Source of the DNA: Ichthyophis bannanicus
Taxonomy: Eukaryota > Chordata > Amphibia > Gymnophiona > Ichthyophiidae
Direction of reading: 5' to 3'
Assembly (NCBI GenBank): GCA_033557465.1
Contig: JAWIIG010000025.1
Coordinates: 7,745,001 to 7,809,000 of the forward strand
Length of the DNA stretch: 64,000 bases
A program made the position numbers and the translations under genes. The notes beneath the pieces are model-generated. The model saw only the letters and a program-made list of their open reading frames with translations, had not been told where the DNA came from and made no database searches. Below, piece after piece: positions 1-9,812 of this stretch (positions are counted from its first letter, which is position 1; each line of letters starts with the position of its first letter).

Positions 1-940
1 ATGCTTTCAAATGGAAAAGATTTACCATTTGGTGTTCAGGGAAAGGTCTAAACTCTCTTGCAATACCTCTGAATTCTCTACTAGAGTATCTCCTGCATGT
101 ATCCCATGCAGGTCTGAAAACAAATTCAGTAAGAGTCCATTTGAGTGCTATTGCAGCGTCCCTCAAGCCTCTCAATGGACAACCTATTTCCTCTCATCCT
201 CTTATAGCAAGATTCATGAGAGGCCTTCTTTTAACTAAACCTCCCATTAGACCACCTCCAGTGGCATGGTACTTTAAACCTGGTTCTTGGCCAGCTTATG
301 AAGCCACCCTTTGAACCTTTAGCCACCACCTCCTTGAAATTCCTTTCTTGGAAAGTTATTTTTCTCATTGCAGTCACCTCAGCACGCCGCATCAGTAAGT
401 TGCAAGCTTTGGTGGCTAATCCTCCTTATACAAGGTTCCATCATGATAAGGTAGTCCTCAGGACCAATCCACACTTTATGCCTAAAGTGGTCTCACCTTT
501 TCATCTGAACCAAGAGGTATATTTACCTGTCTTTTTTCCAGGACCTCATGCATCAAATGCAGAGAGGAATCTTCATACCGTGGATTGTAAGAGAGCTCTC
601 GCTTTTTACTTACAAAGAACACAGCAACATAGAAAGTCTTCTCAACTCTTTGTTGCTTTTGATCCTTCCAGTCTCTGAGAGCACTGTCCAACTGGATTGC
701 TCAGTGTATTTCTTTCGCCTACCAGAGTAGGAACATTTCTCTGGAGGGCCATGTCACAGCTCACAATGAGAGCCATGGCAGCCTCTATGGCTCATCTAAA
801 CTCTGTGTCCATCGACCAAATCTGTCGAGCGGCCACCTGGGCCTCGGTTCATACCTTCACAGCCCATTACTGTTGGACAAGGACTCCCGCCGGGATGCCT
901 AGTTTGGTCAGTCTGTTTTCAAACACCTGTTCCATTCCTA
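1..940 (+). pseudogene. DIRS tyrosine recombinase (YR), 3' part, broken
   Basis: Encodes the DNA-strand-exchange enzyme that integrates circular DIRS DNA. Frames change several times. The clearest stretch (298-678) reads MKPPFEPLATTSLKFLSW and continues through SARRIS, the region of the first catalytic arginine. After about 678 the frame shifts and a segment present in the intact B4 gene is missing. The C-terminal part (about 740-940) has ICRAATW and the HYC catalytic-tyrosine region; the segment before it reads TMRAM where intact copies read HNVRAM. The closest relative in the window is the open YR gene ending at 60141. It cannot make a full enzyme. Confidence 0.82.
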
Positions 941-1053
941 ATCAACTCCTACCCACCTACCCTGGTCGGATGCCAGAGATCCATGGGGGAGGTAGAGTGC
1001 TTTTCAAGGACACACAACCTGGAGTTTCTCCCTGGCATCTGCAGCTAAGGAGT

Positions 1054-1150
1054 CCCCATATGTGAAGACTCATTCCTGCTTGTTCCTGGAGATAGTACAG
1101 TTACTTACCTGTAACAGGTGATCTCTGGGAACAGCAGGAATAAGTCTTCA
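1054..1150. repeat. ICR of DIRS B1
   Basis: Internal complementary region. Its first half is the reverse complement of a family B left end (ending TTGTTCCTGGAGA). Its second half is the reverse complement of the right end (GGGAACAGCAGGAATAAG). Between them lies the complement of the right-end tail (TTACTTACCTGTAACAGG). This is the template DIRS elements are thought to use to rebuild their ends on a circular intermediate. Confidence 0.82.
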
Positions 1151-1189
1151 CAACCCACCCACCTCCCCTAGGAGTTGTATCTCTCTATC

Positions 1190-1411
1190 TTTCCTTTCCT
1201 CTCTCTCTCTTTGTCTCAGCTTTAAAACTCGAACTGGAGAGAGGCGGTTGGGAAAGGCAGGAAGGCAGCGCGCAGGCGCTGTGGGATGCTCCCAAAAGCT
1301 TTCTTACTGGACGCTGGGGAGCGTTCCCGTGCAGGCTCCGTCGGTACCGACGATACCCATATGTGAAGACTTATTCCAGCTGTTCCCAGAGATCACCTGT
1401 TACAGGTAAGT
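1190..1411 (+). promoter_or_regulatory. Splice-acceptor-like tract plus perfect splice donor in the DIRS B right end
   Basis: A pyrimidine-rich run ends TTTGTCTCAG at 1219. The right terminal repeat then ends with ACAG/GTAAGT at 1402-1411. The bases between them (1220-1405, 186 nt) would be a cassette exon if both sites were used. The arrangement recurs at 16834-17019 and 60401-60583. Use by the spliceosome is an inference; only the consensus match is seen. Confidence 0.45.
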
Positions 1412-1422
1412 AACTGTGCTTT
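1231..1422 (+). repeat. Right ITR of DIRS B1
   Basis: Complementary to family B left ends (40141, 42214, 47663). It contains the perfect palindrome CCGTCGGTACCGACGA-like core seen in family B and extends about 28 bases past the inverted-repeat part. This longer right ITR is a known trait of DIRS-1-like elements. Confidence 0.82.
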
Positions 1423-1452
1423 CTCTTATGTGAAAGCTTAAGGAGTTGCCAA

Positions 1453-1613
1453 TTCTCCAGGACCAAGCAGGAAGTCGGTCCTCACTTATGGGTGTCATCG
1501 ACGCTGATGAAGCCCCAGCGGAGCATTTCTCCAGCTTTCCATGAAAGCCTTTGGGAATGCTGGCACGCATGCGCGGTTCCCTTCCCGCCTAAAGGTGCCA
1601 TCTTACCTCAGTC
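1453..1613 (+). repeat. Left ITR of DIRS A1
   Basis: About 160 bases, inverted relative to 15099-15257. It holds CpG-rich GCATGCGCGG and TTCCCGCC blocks and ends GCCATCTTACCTCAGTC. It presumably contains the element promoter, by analogy with DIRS-1. Confidence 0.82.
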
Positions 1614-1856
1614 TCTTTTTTTCCGTGAAGCCCATCGGATGTGTCCTTTTTTTCCCGGAAAAGTTTTTTCTTGGTGTTTCGTTTTTTTCCTCTGATTCGA
1701 TGTCGGTTCCCCTCCCGCCGGGTTCGGTACACCGGTATCGAATCCCTTTTTTCCTTTTTCGGCTTTTGCCCTTAGTGGCTAGGCGCTTACGCCAAATCTT
1801 TTTCTTTTTCCCTGGAAGGCCGGTCCTTTGACCTTGCAGGGACCCTTTTCTCTGCG

Positions 1857-3774
1857 ATGGCTTCCAGCGGTTTCAAAAAGTGTGATCGGTGTAAGAAGAT
1901 AATGTCTCTCACCGACACACACGACTGCTGCCTTCGGTGCCTTGGCCCGGACCACGATTCTAAAACGTGCGGGCCATGTGGAAAAATGTCTTCCAAGGCC
2001 CTCCGAAGTTGTCAGCAACAAAGTGAAAGGCTTTTCTCGGACTCGGCTGTGCTCGGGCCCGGACCTCGTCTGAGGCCTCGACATCTCGGGATTCTGATCC
2101 CGAGAGGCGTCGGAGCACCTCGGACAGGGGGTCCCCCGACCGGGAACATAAGAGGAAGAAGCGGCTCGCGAGGGCGGCGTCGGAGGAGGTCCCTGAGCCC
2201 TCTAGGGCCAGGTCTCAGACCCCTGACCGTCGTCCCGGGCCCGTGGACCAGGAGAAGCCAACTAAAGTTCCTCGCATGGAGCCGTAGTCTGCTGGACACG
2301 TAAGTCCTGTTGTCCTCGTGGACTCACCTCCCCGAATACCGACGTTGGGCCTGGCGCCGCCGGAGCCCGCGTTGGGGGCTGCTGCGTCACCCGAGCTGAG
2401 TCTCAGGTTGACAGCCTTGGAGAGCAGTATGTCTGCCTTCATGGTTCAGCAGCGGGCACTGATGACCAGCCTGTCTGGCGCATCTGCTCCGACCACTGGG
2501 ACATCGACTTCGAAGTCGACCCCGGAGACCGAGCCGATACTCGAGTCCCTTGCGGCTCGAAGTCGTCCTCGGTCGAGGTCTCCCTCGACCTCCCGTTCGG
2601 GACCGAGGGTCTTGACGCCGGTGTCTCCGGCGTCGGGGCGGGTGCCTAGAGGCCCAGCGGGGTCGGACCTCGACTCGACATCGGACAAGTCTGCTTGGGA
2701 GACCGAAGACGAGGAGTCTCCTGACACCTTCAAGACTCGGTGTGTCCCTTCGGACTCACCAGAGTCTGATCCCCGGAGTAGATCCCCTCTGGATGATACT
2801 AGGTTCTCGGAGTTTATCCGGGATATGGCCACTGCCCTGGCTATCCCGGCTGACCCCGAGGAAGAGCCTCGAGCCAAGGAGCTCGAGGCTCTGCAGTATG
2901 AATCTCCTCCAAAGGAGGCCTTTACTGTCCCGTTTCCTCCGATGCTGGAACGGCTCCTCTTCCAGATTTGGGAGACACCGGCCTTGGCGCCGGTTTTGAG
3001 CAAGCGAGTCGATTCCATCTATCGGCTCCGGAAGAGTCCTGGCTTCCAGAAAGCACAGTTACCTCACCATTCCATGGTTGTGAAATCGGCCATGCATCGT
3101 CTGAAGAGTCAGAAGATGCACTCCGCGGTGCCTCCTGGTAGGGAAGCCCGAAGCCTTGATGGCGTCGGTAGAAAGTGCTTTCAGGGCTCTATGCTTGCTT
3201 GCCGTGTCCAGACTTACCAGCTGTACATGGGCATGTATTTGCGGGACCTGGCCAAGGAGTTGACCGGTTTCTCTGCTGGTCTCTCCGGGGAGCCCTTGCA
3301 GAGTTTTAAGTCCTTGTCTTCGAGGATCCGGGAATGCTCTAAGTTCATGTCCCGCGCCGCCTACGATGGCTTCGGCCTGAGTAGCGGCAGCCGGTATTGC
3401 GGCCCGACGCCGGGCATGGCTGCAGTCATCGGACCTCAAGCCATGGGTTCAGGACAAGTTGATCGATGTCCCTTGCCGAGGTGAAAACCTTTTTGGCAAG
3501 CCTGTGGCCGAGAAGGCCGCTCAGCTCGAGACAGAGCACCTCACGAGGACAAGGCTGTCTTGGAAGACCTCTGCCCCTTCTCATAAGAAGAAGGGTTCGG
3601 GTAAAAAGTCCTTTTACCCAAGGAAGGGCACTGCCTACAAACAGTACCCACAATATCCGGCTGCCCAAGCTGCCCCCCAGGGTCAGCAAGCCAAGGGCCA
3701 GGGTAATGGGCCCCGTAGGCAGAGGACCCCCAAGCCTGCAGCCCCTGCTTCCACTCCGCAGGGTGGGGGTTTTT
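1857..3774 (+). pseudogene. DIRS gag-like protein, frame-broken
   Basis: Begins with ATG at 1857 in MASSGFKKCDRCKK, followed by the DIRS-A Cys/His cluster (CX2C, then CLRCLGPDH, then CGPC), which resembles a nucleic-acid-binding zinc finger. The frame breaks near 2050 and resumes at 2318-3484, which carries the conserved central gag block (SPGFQKAQLPHHSMVV at about 3030-3080, YQLYMGMYLRDLAKEL at about 3210-3260). It breaks again near 3380. At the end, the run GGT TTT TGT replaces the TGA that closes gag in other copies. Gag presumably packages the RNA; no functional product is expected here. Confidence 0.8.
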
Positions 3775-5053
3775 GTCTCCTTGAGTATAGCCATACCTCT
3801 CTTGCAGACCCAGCCCTGCACAGGAGGCCGCCTAGCCTTGTTCGCCCACAAGCGGCCCTTGATAACCCAGGACAGTTGGGTGCTGGACATAGTCCATCGA
3901 GGCTATGCCCTGCACTTTCACCAACTGCCTCCGCCGCACTTTCCAGGGGAGCCTTTCCGGCCTCCCCTGCATACAGCCCTTCTCCTCCAGGAGCTAAAGG
4001 GTCTGTTGCTGGACAAGGCAGTGGAGCCTGTGCCTCCCCACTACCAAGGTCACGGATTTTACGCCAGGTATTTCCTGGTGTCTAAAAACCGGTGGTCTTC
4101 GACCCATTTTGGATCTTGGAAACCTAAACAAGTTTCTAGCGAAAGAAGTTCAAGATGCTTACTCTTGGAACACTTCTGCCCTACGTCCAGCAGGGAGATT
4201 GGCTTTGCTCTTTAGATCTAAAGGATGCTTACACTCACATCCTTATTCATCCAGACCACAAAGTACCTCAGGTTCATTGTGGGAGGAAACCATTATCAAT
4301 ACAGAGTACTGCCTTTTGGACTGACCTCCGCTCCCAGGGTGTTTACCAAGTGCCTGGCAGTGGTGGTAGCCTACCTGAGAAATCAGGGCATCTTTGTGTT
4401 TCTTTACCTAGACGACTGGCTCATCAGAGGCCAGACTTCCCTGGAAGTTCAACAGGCCACCAACAGGACCATAGAACTGCTCCAAAAGGTGGGCTTTGTC
4501 ATCAACTTCGCAAAGTCCACTTTGCTCCCCTCCCAGAACTTGGAGTTCATAGGAGCAAGGTTGGATTCTCAACTGGCAAGAGCATTCTTACCAGTGGACC
4601 GAGCACAAAGGCTCATGGACCTTGCCAGCAAGTTTCTGCACAGGTCCCTGGTCTCCGCCAGACTCTGTCTCAGGCTTCTGGGCCACATGGCGTCGACAGT
4701 ACAGGTGACCCCCAATGCCAGGCTCAATATGAGACCTGCCCAGTGGTGCCTTCGGACTCAGTGGTCACAAGCCTCAGGCAGTCTCAGAGACAGGATCAGG
4801 GTGTCCCACCGTTTCTTGGCCTCCTTCAACTGGTGGTTACACCCCCCCAATCTGCTGGTAGGGGTGCCCTTTCAGATCCCACCTCATACAGTGGTCCTAA
4901 CCACCGATGTCTCTCTACAGGGTTGGGGAGCACATTGCCTAGACAAGTGCACCCAGGGCCTGTGGTCTCCTTGGGAGGCGTCCCAGCAGATCAATCTACT
5001 GGAACTCAGAGCTATCCGCTTGGCCCTCAAGGCCTTTACTGCTTCCCTGGCAT
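3775..5053 (+). pseudogene. DIRS reverse transcriptase and RNase H, N-terminal part
   Basis: Copies element RNA to DNA. Readable RT blocks include LHFHQLPP, SLDLKDAYTHILIHPD (about 4210-4260), YRVLPFGLTSAPRVF and the YLDDWLI catalytic motif (about 4405-4430). RNase H begins with TTDVSLQGWGAH (about 4900-4940) and is cut at about 5053 by the retrovirus; it continues at 13135. Frameshifts near 4085 and 4260 break the gene. The alternative frame behind it (4260-5050) is free of stop codons, as in other copies. Confidence 0.85.
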
Positions 5054-5963
5054 TGTTGACTCACCCACTAGGGGCCTGGAATCCAACACACACAAAAAAC
5101 ACCTGGATTCTTATCTAATCCCTGTACCCTTCAACAGGAAGAAAAGACAAGTCACAATTAATTAATCACTATGGAGCTCTATAGGGAAGATTCACATGGA
5201 GTCTAATTCAGACATATCCATTGAGCCTCTTCAAAGATGGCTCCATAGGGCTCCTGTTTTTATTAGAGAATATCTGGTACTTTCCAAATTCCTCGTGTAC
5301 ATAAATTTTGCTAACATAGACAACATTATTATATAGAAAGCAGAAGTTATGTCTCATGACTATGTTCACTAAATTCAGTAGGTGTCGCTGTGATTTTACT
5401 TTTCAGCAGAAGCTAATTAGTTACTTATTGTATTTGCTGATTTTCTATTAAGCTATATCCGTTGTATTTGCTAATTGAATCCAAGCCAGTTTCACAAGAG
5501 CAGTGCATCCTGACCCAGCAACCGTTTAGCCTATCAGCTTGCAGGATGAGCAACTGTCACCTATGTGCTATTTATTTTAGAGAAGTTCACGCTGACCTAA
5601 TATCTGTCTACACAGACTCTATTTGCTAATCACACAAGCTTCAGTTACTAAATTGAATGTCCCAGCAAAAGCAGAAATGCTTTTTAAAGGGATAGTTTTT
5701 AATGCAATTCAGACCTGTATTTTCATGGCCTATAGCTGAGTTAGGTTCTACATTTCGGTTTCATGTATAGAGGCCCTGTCTTTTATCCCTATCAATATTA
5801 TTGATCCCGATCCGCTGTCTGTCTCTGAATCTGACAACTCCAGATCTGCATATCTTGGGTGAATCATAGGTGTATAAATTTGTTTGTCCGCAGCTGTTTC
5901 ATCCACTTCACTGATTATATCTAATTTACTTTTGGGGCCTAGTCGAGTTAGCCCTTGTCTACA
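5054..5963 (-). repeat. 3' LTR of the endogenous retrovirus
   Basis: 910 bases, closely similar to 12029-13130 apart from indels. It has about 215 bases near its outer U3 end (about 5746-5960) that the other LTR lacks. It lacks the 26 bases at about 12264-12290 and the hAT insertion that the other LTR has. High similarity between the LTRs suggests a fairly recent integration. Confidence 0.88.
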
Positions 5964-6050
5964 GTCCTCCCTTTGGTTCTGCCCAGAACCACATTCTTCA
6001 TTAAAGGGCATTTCATGAAGCAAGTCTCCAGTACTAGGAACACTTCGCAA
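5748..6050 (-). CDS. Open frame spanning the env 3' end and U3
   Basis: About 100 codons open from just after the env stop codon to 5748; the first ATG gives MPFNEECGSGQ. The second half is acidic and Ser-rich (LELSDSETDSGSGS). It covers the purine tract and the first 215 bases of U3, a segment present only in this LTR. I do not recognise the protein. It could be a U3-encoded accessory frame, an out-of-frame extension of the Env tail, or chance. No signal peptide or membrane segment is seen. Confidence 0.3.
   Translation of the reverse strand: MRSVPSTGDLLHEMPFNEECGSGQNQREDCRQGLTRLGPKSKLDIISEVDETAADKQIYTPMIHPRYADLELSDSETDSGSGSIILIGIKDRASIHETEM
5964..5975 (-). promoter_or_regulatory. Polypurine tract
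   Basis: Read on the minus strand, AAAGGGAGGAC lies directly against the TGTAGACAAGG start of the 3' LTR. This is the expected primer site for plus-strand DNA synthesis, and it fixes the LTR boundary at 5963 rather than at the similar TGTAGAAC sequence near 5750. Confidence 0.75.
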
Positions 6051-6051
6051 T

Positions 6052-7674
6052 TTAAGAACTGCAATAGTATTCGTAGTTGGACAAGTATGTGGTACAACAC
6101 TTCATAAAACAAGCAAGACCAATTCCTAAAAGTAGGAGGGCCACTAGGAAGCCAAACAGGCCTGTCAGCATCGCTTTTACTGGACCTGACAAGCCACTCC
6201 ACATGTTATCAAACCAGGGCCATACAGAGTCAGAAGTTCCTTCTATATTATCTTTGGAGAAGTGAGTTTCTTTTCTCACCTGTTCTAGGATACCTGAGAC
6301 CACCTTACTTTGTGACTTAATGAACGTACAGCAGTGCTCTCATACAATATTACAGACTCCTTCTTTGGCTAGCAAATAATCTAAGGTCATCCTATTCTGT
6401 GCAGAGTAAGCAGTCAGCTTATCTACAGTACCTTGCATGACTGTAAGAGCATCCGTCAAATCTTGGGCTGTTACTTCAATTAGAGCATAAATTCGCAATA
6501 ATTGCTCACCATAACGTTGTGTAGGACGTATGGCACCAAAAGTACTTAGCCACACTGTTCCCGTGAAGGTGCTTACTACTTGAGTTAACATAGTAGTATC
6601 CTCTAGTAATTTTCTTGCTGCACGTATATCAGCACTAGAGTCATCTATGGCTCTATGCTGACGACTAGAAGGCAAGTCAAGGGTAGCTATGTAACAATTG
6701 CCAGACCAATCAGCAGGCAATCGAACATAAGCTAAAGTTCCACACACAAAATAGTGACCTACCAAGGCAAGTAGTCCATCAGGCCAAATTTTAAAATCTT
6801 TAGGTTCTGTGATTAGAACTTCAGTTCCAGGCCCAATATTTCTTAACCATGGGTGATAATATCCTAAATAGGGATACACATAGTTGTCAACATACCCAGA
6901 TGACAAACCATCTTTGCTATTCTGCAATCTATACTTCCCATATGCTGGGAACCCATCCTGATCATAATATTGTAATTCATACTGATCAAGACCAGTCTTG
7001 GGGTGAGGAATGACATTGACTACCTTTAAATTTGAAAGGACTTGTACAGAACTTGCTGTAGATGACTCCAACACTAAATGGACATGGTTGTTAGTCATGA
7101 CAGTCTGACATTTAGACAAAGGGGTTTCTCCCACAGGATATGCTCCTTTTCGTTGGAAACAAATAAGAGGGTCAGCCACTGGCTGAGGACTGATAATTCT
7201 TGGAGCAGGGGTTACTCCCTCTGGCCATGTTATAGTGAGATTAAACAGTGTTTCATTCACAGACAACTCCTTCAGTTCTTGCAAGGAAATAGGTCGAGGT
7301 CTCGGCAAAAATCCAAACTGTGTAGCCGCTGGATGAGGCAAGCACACTGCACAGCTGGAAATATTAAAATGCTGAATTAAGGAGTAAATGTGAGAATGAA
7401 ACACATTATAGAAAGTACCATGTTTTGCCCAGGGAGCATGTGGATCATATTCAGGAACTGTATGAGCTGGAACCGCAGGAGGGGGAGTAGTGACAAACCC
7501 AAACTCCCGAAGCATCTTATCTACTACTGCCTGTTTAGGGGGCATTGTTGGCTTTTCCGATAACCTCTTTATCAACTCATCTATGCTTCCAATACTGCTA
7601 AAAGAGCTGAGAGACACCAAACCCAGAAAAACAGAAATAGTGCCAATGCTACTGCGAATATGCATATTAGCCAA
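6052..7674 (-). pseudogene. env: Retroviral env, interrupted
   Basis: Surface and transmembrane glycoprotein remnant. The long frame (7674 to 6340) has several N-x-S/T sites, scattered cysteines and a C-terminal ALTVMQGTVDKLTAYSAQN segment typical of the heptad and immunosuppressive region. An in-frame TGA at about 6337 lies inside the CX6CC motif. The same frame continues to 6052 with a membrane anchor (LTGLFGFLVALLLLGIGLA) and a short cytoplasmic tail. A hydrophobic leader-like segment (NWLICIFAVALALFLFFWVW) lies just upstream in another frame (about 7590-7680), so a frameshift probably separates leader and body. Confidence 0.85.
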
Positions 7675-7816
7675 TTATCAATAACCAATTCTGGATTAGG
7701 TTGTGATTGTCCAACAACTTCACAGTCACTCTCTTGGTCAAGTGGAGATGAACTTGGAAATGAGTCCAGTTCAATTTCAACTAATTCTTCAGGATTTGGT
7801 CTAGGTGGAAGTTGTC

Positions 7817-8943
7817 TTATCCAGGGGACGGTGTCTTCTTGCACTGGTCCAGATGTATCCACGCTTTTTGCCCCTTCACCTTCAATGCCGAATATCCCAC
7901 CAACAACACTTGGAATGGTCCCAGAAACCTCGCTGCTAGAGCTGACTTTGGTGCTGGATCCTTGATGAGTACCCAGTCTCCTGGTTCCACGTCTGGGGTT
8001 GATTGATTGAGCACCCTGCTTTGTAAGCTGCAAAAAGGAAGGAGATACCAGCATTTGGTACAAATATTTACAATACGATAAGTCGCTGCATAGTAATTGG
8101 GGATCTGGCAATTGATCTGGTGGAATTATCACATGTGCTGGAGTGGTTGCTGGACGTCCTGTCACAATTTCATAAGGGGTAAGACCTTGTCGAGTTCTCT
8201 GAGGAGAATTACGGACTGAGAACAAAGCAAACGGCAAAGCTTCCACCCAATCCCGACTCCAATCATGAGTCAGAGACCGGAGAAGCGCCTTCAGCGTCCG
8301 ATTCATCTGTTCCACTTGGCCAGAGCTTTGCGGATGATATGGAGGATGAAGTTGCTGATGAAGGCCAAAAAATGCAGTTATGCCTTTCCAGACTTCTGCC
8401 GTGAATGCTGGACCCTGATCAGAAGACAAAACCAAAGGCACACCCCACAAAGGAATAAACTGAGTAAGCAAGCATTTCAAAACTGTAGCAGCAGACAATG
8501 AGTTTGTTGGATAGGCCTCAGGCCATCCAGAATATAAGCAAGTAAAAACCAAAAGATGTTTCTTTCCCCCCCTTGGCACAAGGCAGATCAGTAAAGTCCA
8601 TTTGCAAGAAGAGGAAGGGTCCTCGAGGCCTAGGCAAGGACGGAGAAGGCGAGGCACGCAGAGTGCTTCCAGATTTTCCTGCTTGCAAACACGGGAGACA
8701 AACACAAACAGCATGAGCAGCAGAAGCAAATGTAGGATTATGCCACAATTGAGCAAAAGCTTTTGTCATAGCCAAAACACTTAAGTGCAGCTTATGATGC
8801 AAGAACAAGGCAACAGGATATAACAATGATTTAGGACAGATAATCAAATTGTCCTTCATCCAAAGTCCAGTACCATCAGGTGATGCTCCCCAAGTGAGCC
8901 AATCCTGTTTTTTCGGTGAAGTCAGCTGAGTCCTGATGGGCAC
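7817..8943 (-). pseudogene. pol: Retroviral integrase (pol 3' end), frame-broken
   Basis: Inserts viral DNA into the genome. The N-terminal zinc region has paired His (HHKLH) and paired Cys (CLPC) at about 8690-8850. The catalytic core has MDFTDLP (about 8600), SSDQGPAF (about 8430) and GQVEQMNRTLK (about 8315), the D,D-35-E triad. A C-terminal GPF module (LGPFQVLLVGYSALKV, about 7860-7910) is gamma-like. A frameshift in a homopolymer near 8565 separates the first Asp from the rest, and another before 8014 separates the C-terminal module. The 3' end overlaps the env leader region. Confidence 0.87.
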
Positions 8944-8949
8944 GCATCA

Positions 8950-9262
8950 AGTCCAGAGATAATGAGCCAGAAGTAGAAGCTGCAGGGGAACGAAGAGTTA
9001 ATAAAAGGTGTGATGGAACCGCAGGACCTGCTGCTGCAGCTTTAGCAGCTTGGTCTACAAACTGATTGCCTTGTGACACCACAGTACCATTAAGATCATG
9101 TCCTTTGCATTTCAAGACAGCTACTTGAGCTGGCTTAAGCACTGCAGCAAGCAAACGTTCAATATAGCGGGCATGTTTGGGTTTGTGCAGCAGTCAAAAA
9201 CCCCCGCTGAGCCCAAATATTACCAAAGTCCCATAGAACTCCGATTGCGTAACTACTGTCAC
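8950..9262 (-). pseudogene. pol: Retroviral RNase H remnant
   Basis: C-terminal half of RNase H. NIHSDSSYAIGVLWDFG (about 9200-9262) carries the catalytic Asp of the DSxYA block. KCKGHDLNGTVVSQGNQFVD (about 9050-9110) is the HxxxxGNxxAD-type end block with the HDL histidine. A frame change lies near 9157. The upstream part of RNase H and nearly all of RT are missing: the sequence jumps from the first residues of RT straight into this block. Confidence 0.82.
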
Positions 9263-9793
9263 TATGGATATTGACACACATATGGTAATGGAGCTCCTGG
9301 TTGTACTTCAATCTTGACCGGAGGAATGTTGAGATGCCCAATATCATCACCTGGCACTGCCCACAAGGTTGAAGGAAGAGTGTCCAATGGTGGAGTAACC
9401 ACAACAGCCGGTGTCACAGCTATAGGCTGTTGTACTTGCAGGGGACACAAGGTACAAGTCAAAGTGCCAGTTTCCCAGCTTATAACAGTCTTGTTTCTGG
9501 ATAAAAAAATCTCGACCAAGTAAGTTGACAGGCAAAGTAGGGCCAACTAGAAAATCTGTATGATATAATTTGCCCTCCACTATAATTGGCACATCAGATA
9601 ACTTTTGATGCATTATAGTCTTTCCTTCAATTCCTTCACAAGGTACTTTAGGAGCTGCAGATAGTGCCTCAAATAGAGGAGGAGGTAACTGGGATAGCGC
9701 TATGGCAGATATAGAGGCACCTGTATCTAACAGGAAAAGCAATTCATACCCCATAATGGTAGCACGTATTTCCCCCTGTGTGTTGGGACACAC
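9263..9793 (-). pseudogene. pro: Retroviral protease plus the first residues of RT
   Basis: Aspartic protease that matures Gag-Pol. FLLDTGASISAIA (about 9700-9735) is the catalytic DTG block, and NLLGRDFF (about 9505-9530) is the conserved C-terminal motif. The frame runs on past the protease; the start of RT (VPGDDIGHLNIPPVKIEV, then PYVCQYP) is at about 9262-9345. The polymerase domain is then lost by deletion. The N-terminal boundary with gag needs a change of frame. Confidence 0.85.
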
Positions 9794-9812
9794 AACCAGG
9801 CCTAGTCAGTCC

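Larger units (their letters stand above)
1..1422 (+). mobile_element. DIRS family B, copy B1 (right part only)
   Basis: Right-hand part of a tyrosine-recombinase retrotransposon whose left part lies outside the window. It contains the end of a YR gene, an internal complementary region and a right inverted terminal repeat, in the order seen in the complete family B copies at 42-62 kb. It ends in the family-typical TAAGTAACTGTGCTTT. Only about 30 bases separate it from the next DIRS element (A1). The YR gene is frame-broken, so this copy is defective. Confidence 0.88.

Noticed and set aside
5735..5765. Alternative 3' LTR boundary at TGTAGAAC near 5750
   Set aside because: No purine tract precedes it, whereas AAAGGGAGGAC lies directly against the TGTAGACAAGG at 5963, which also matches the other LTR end.
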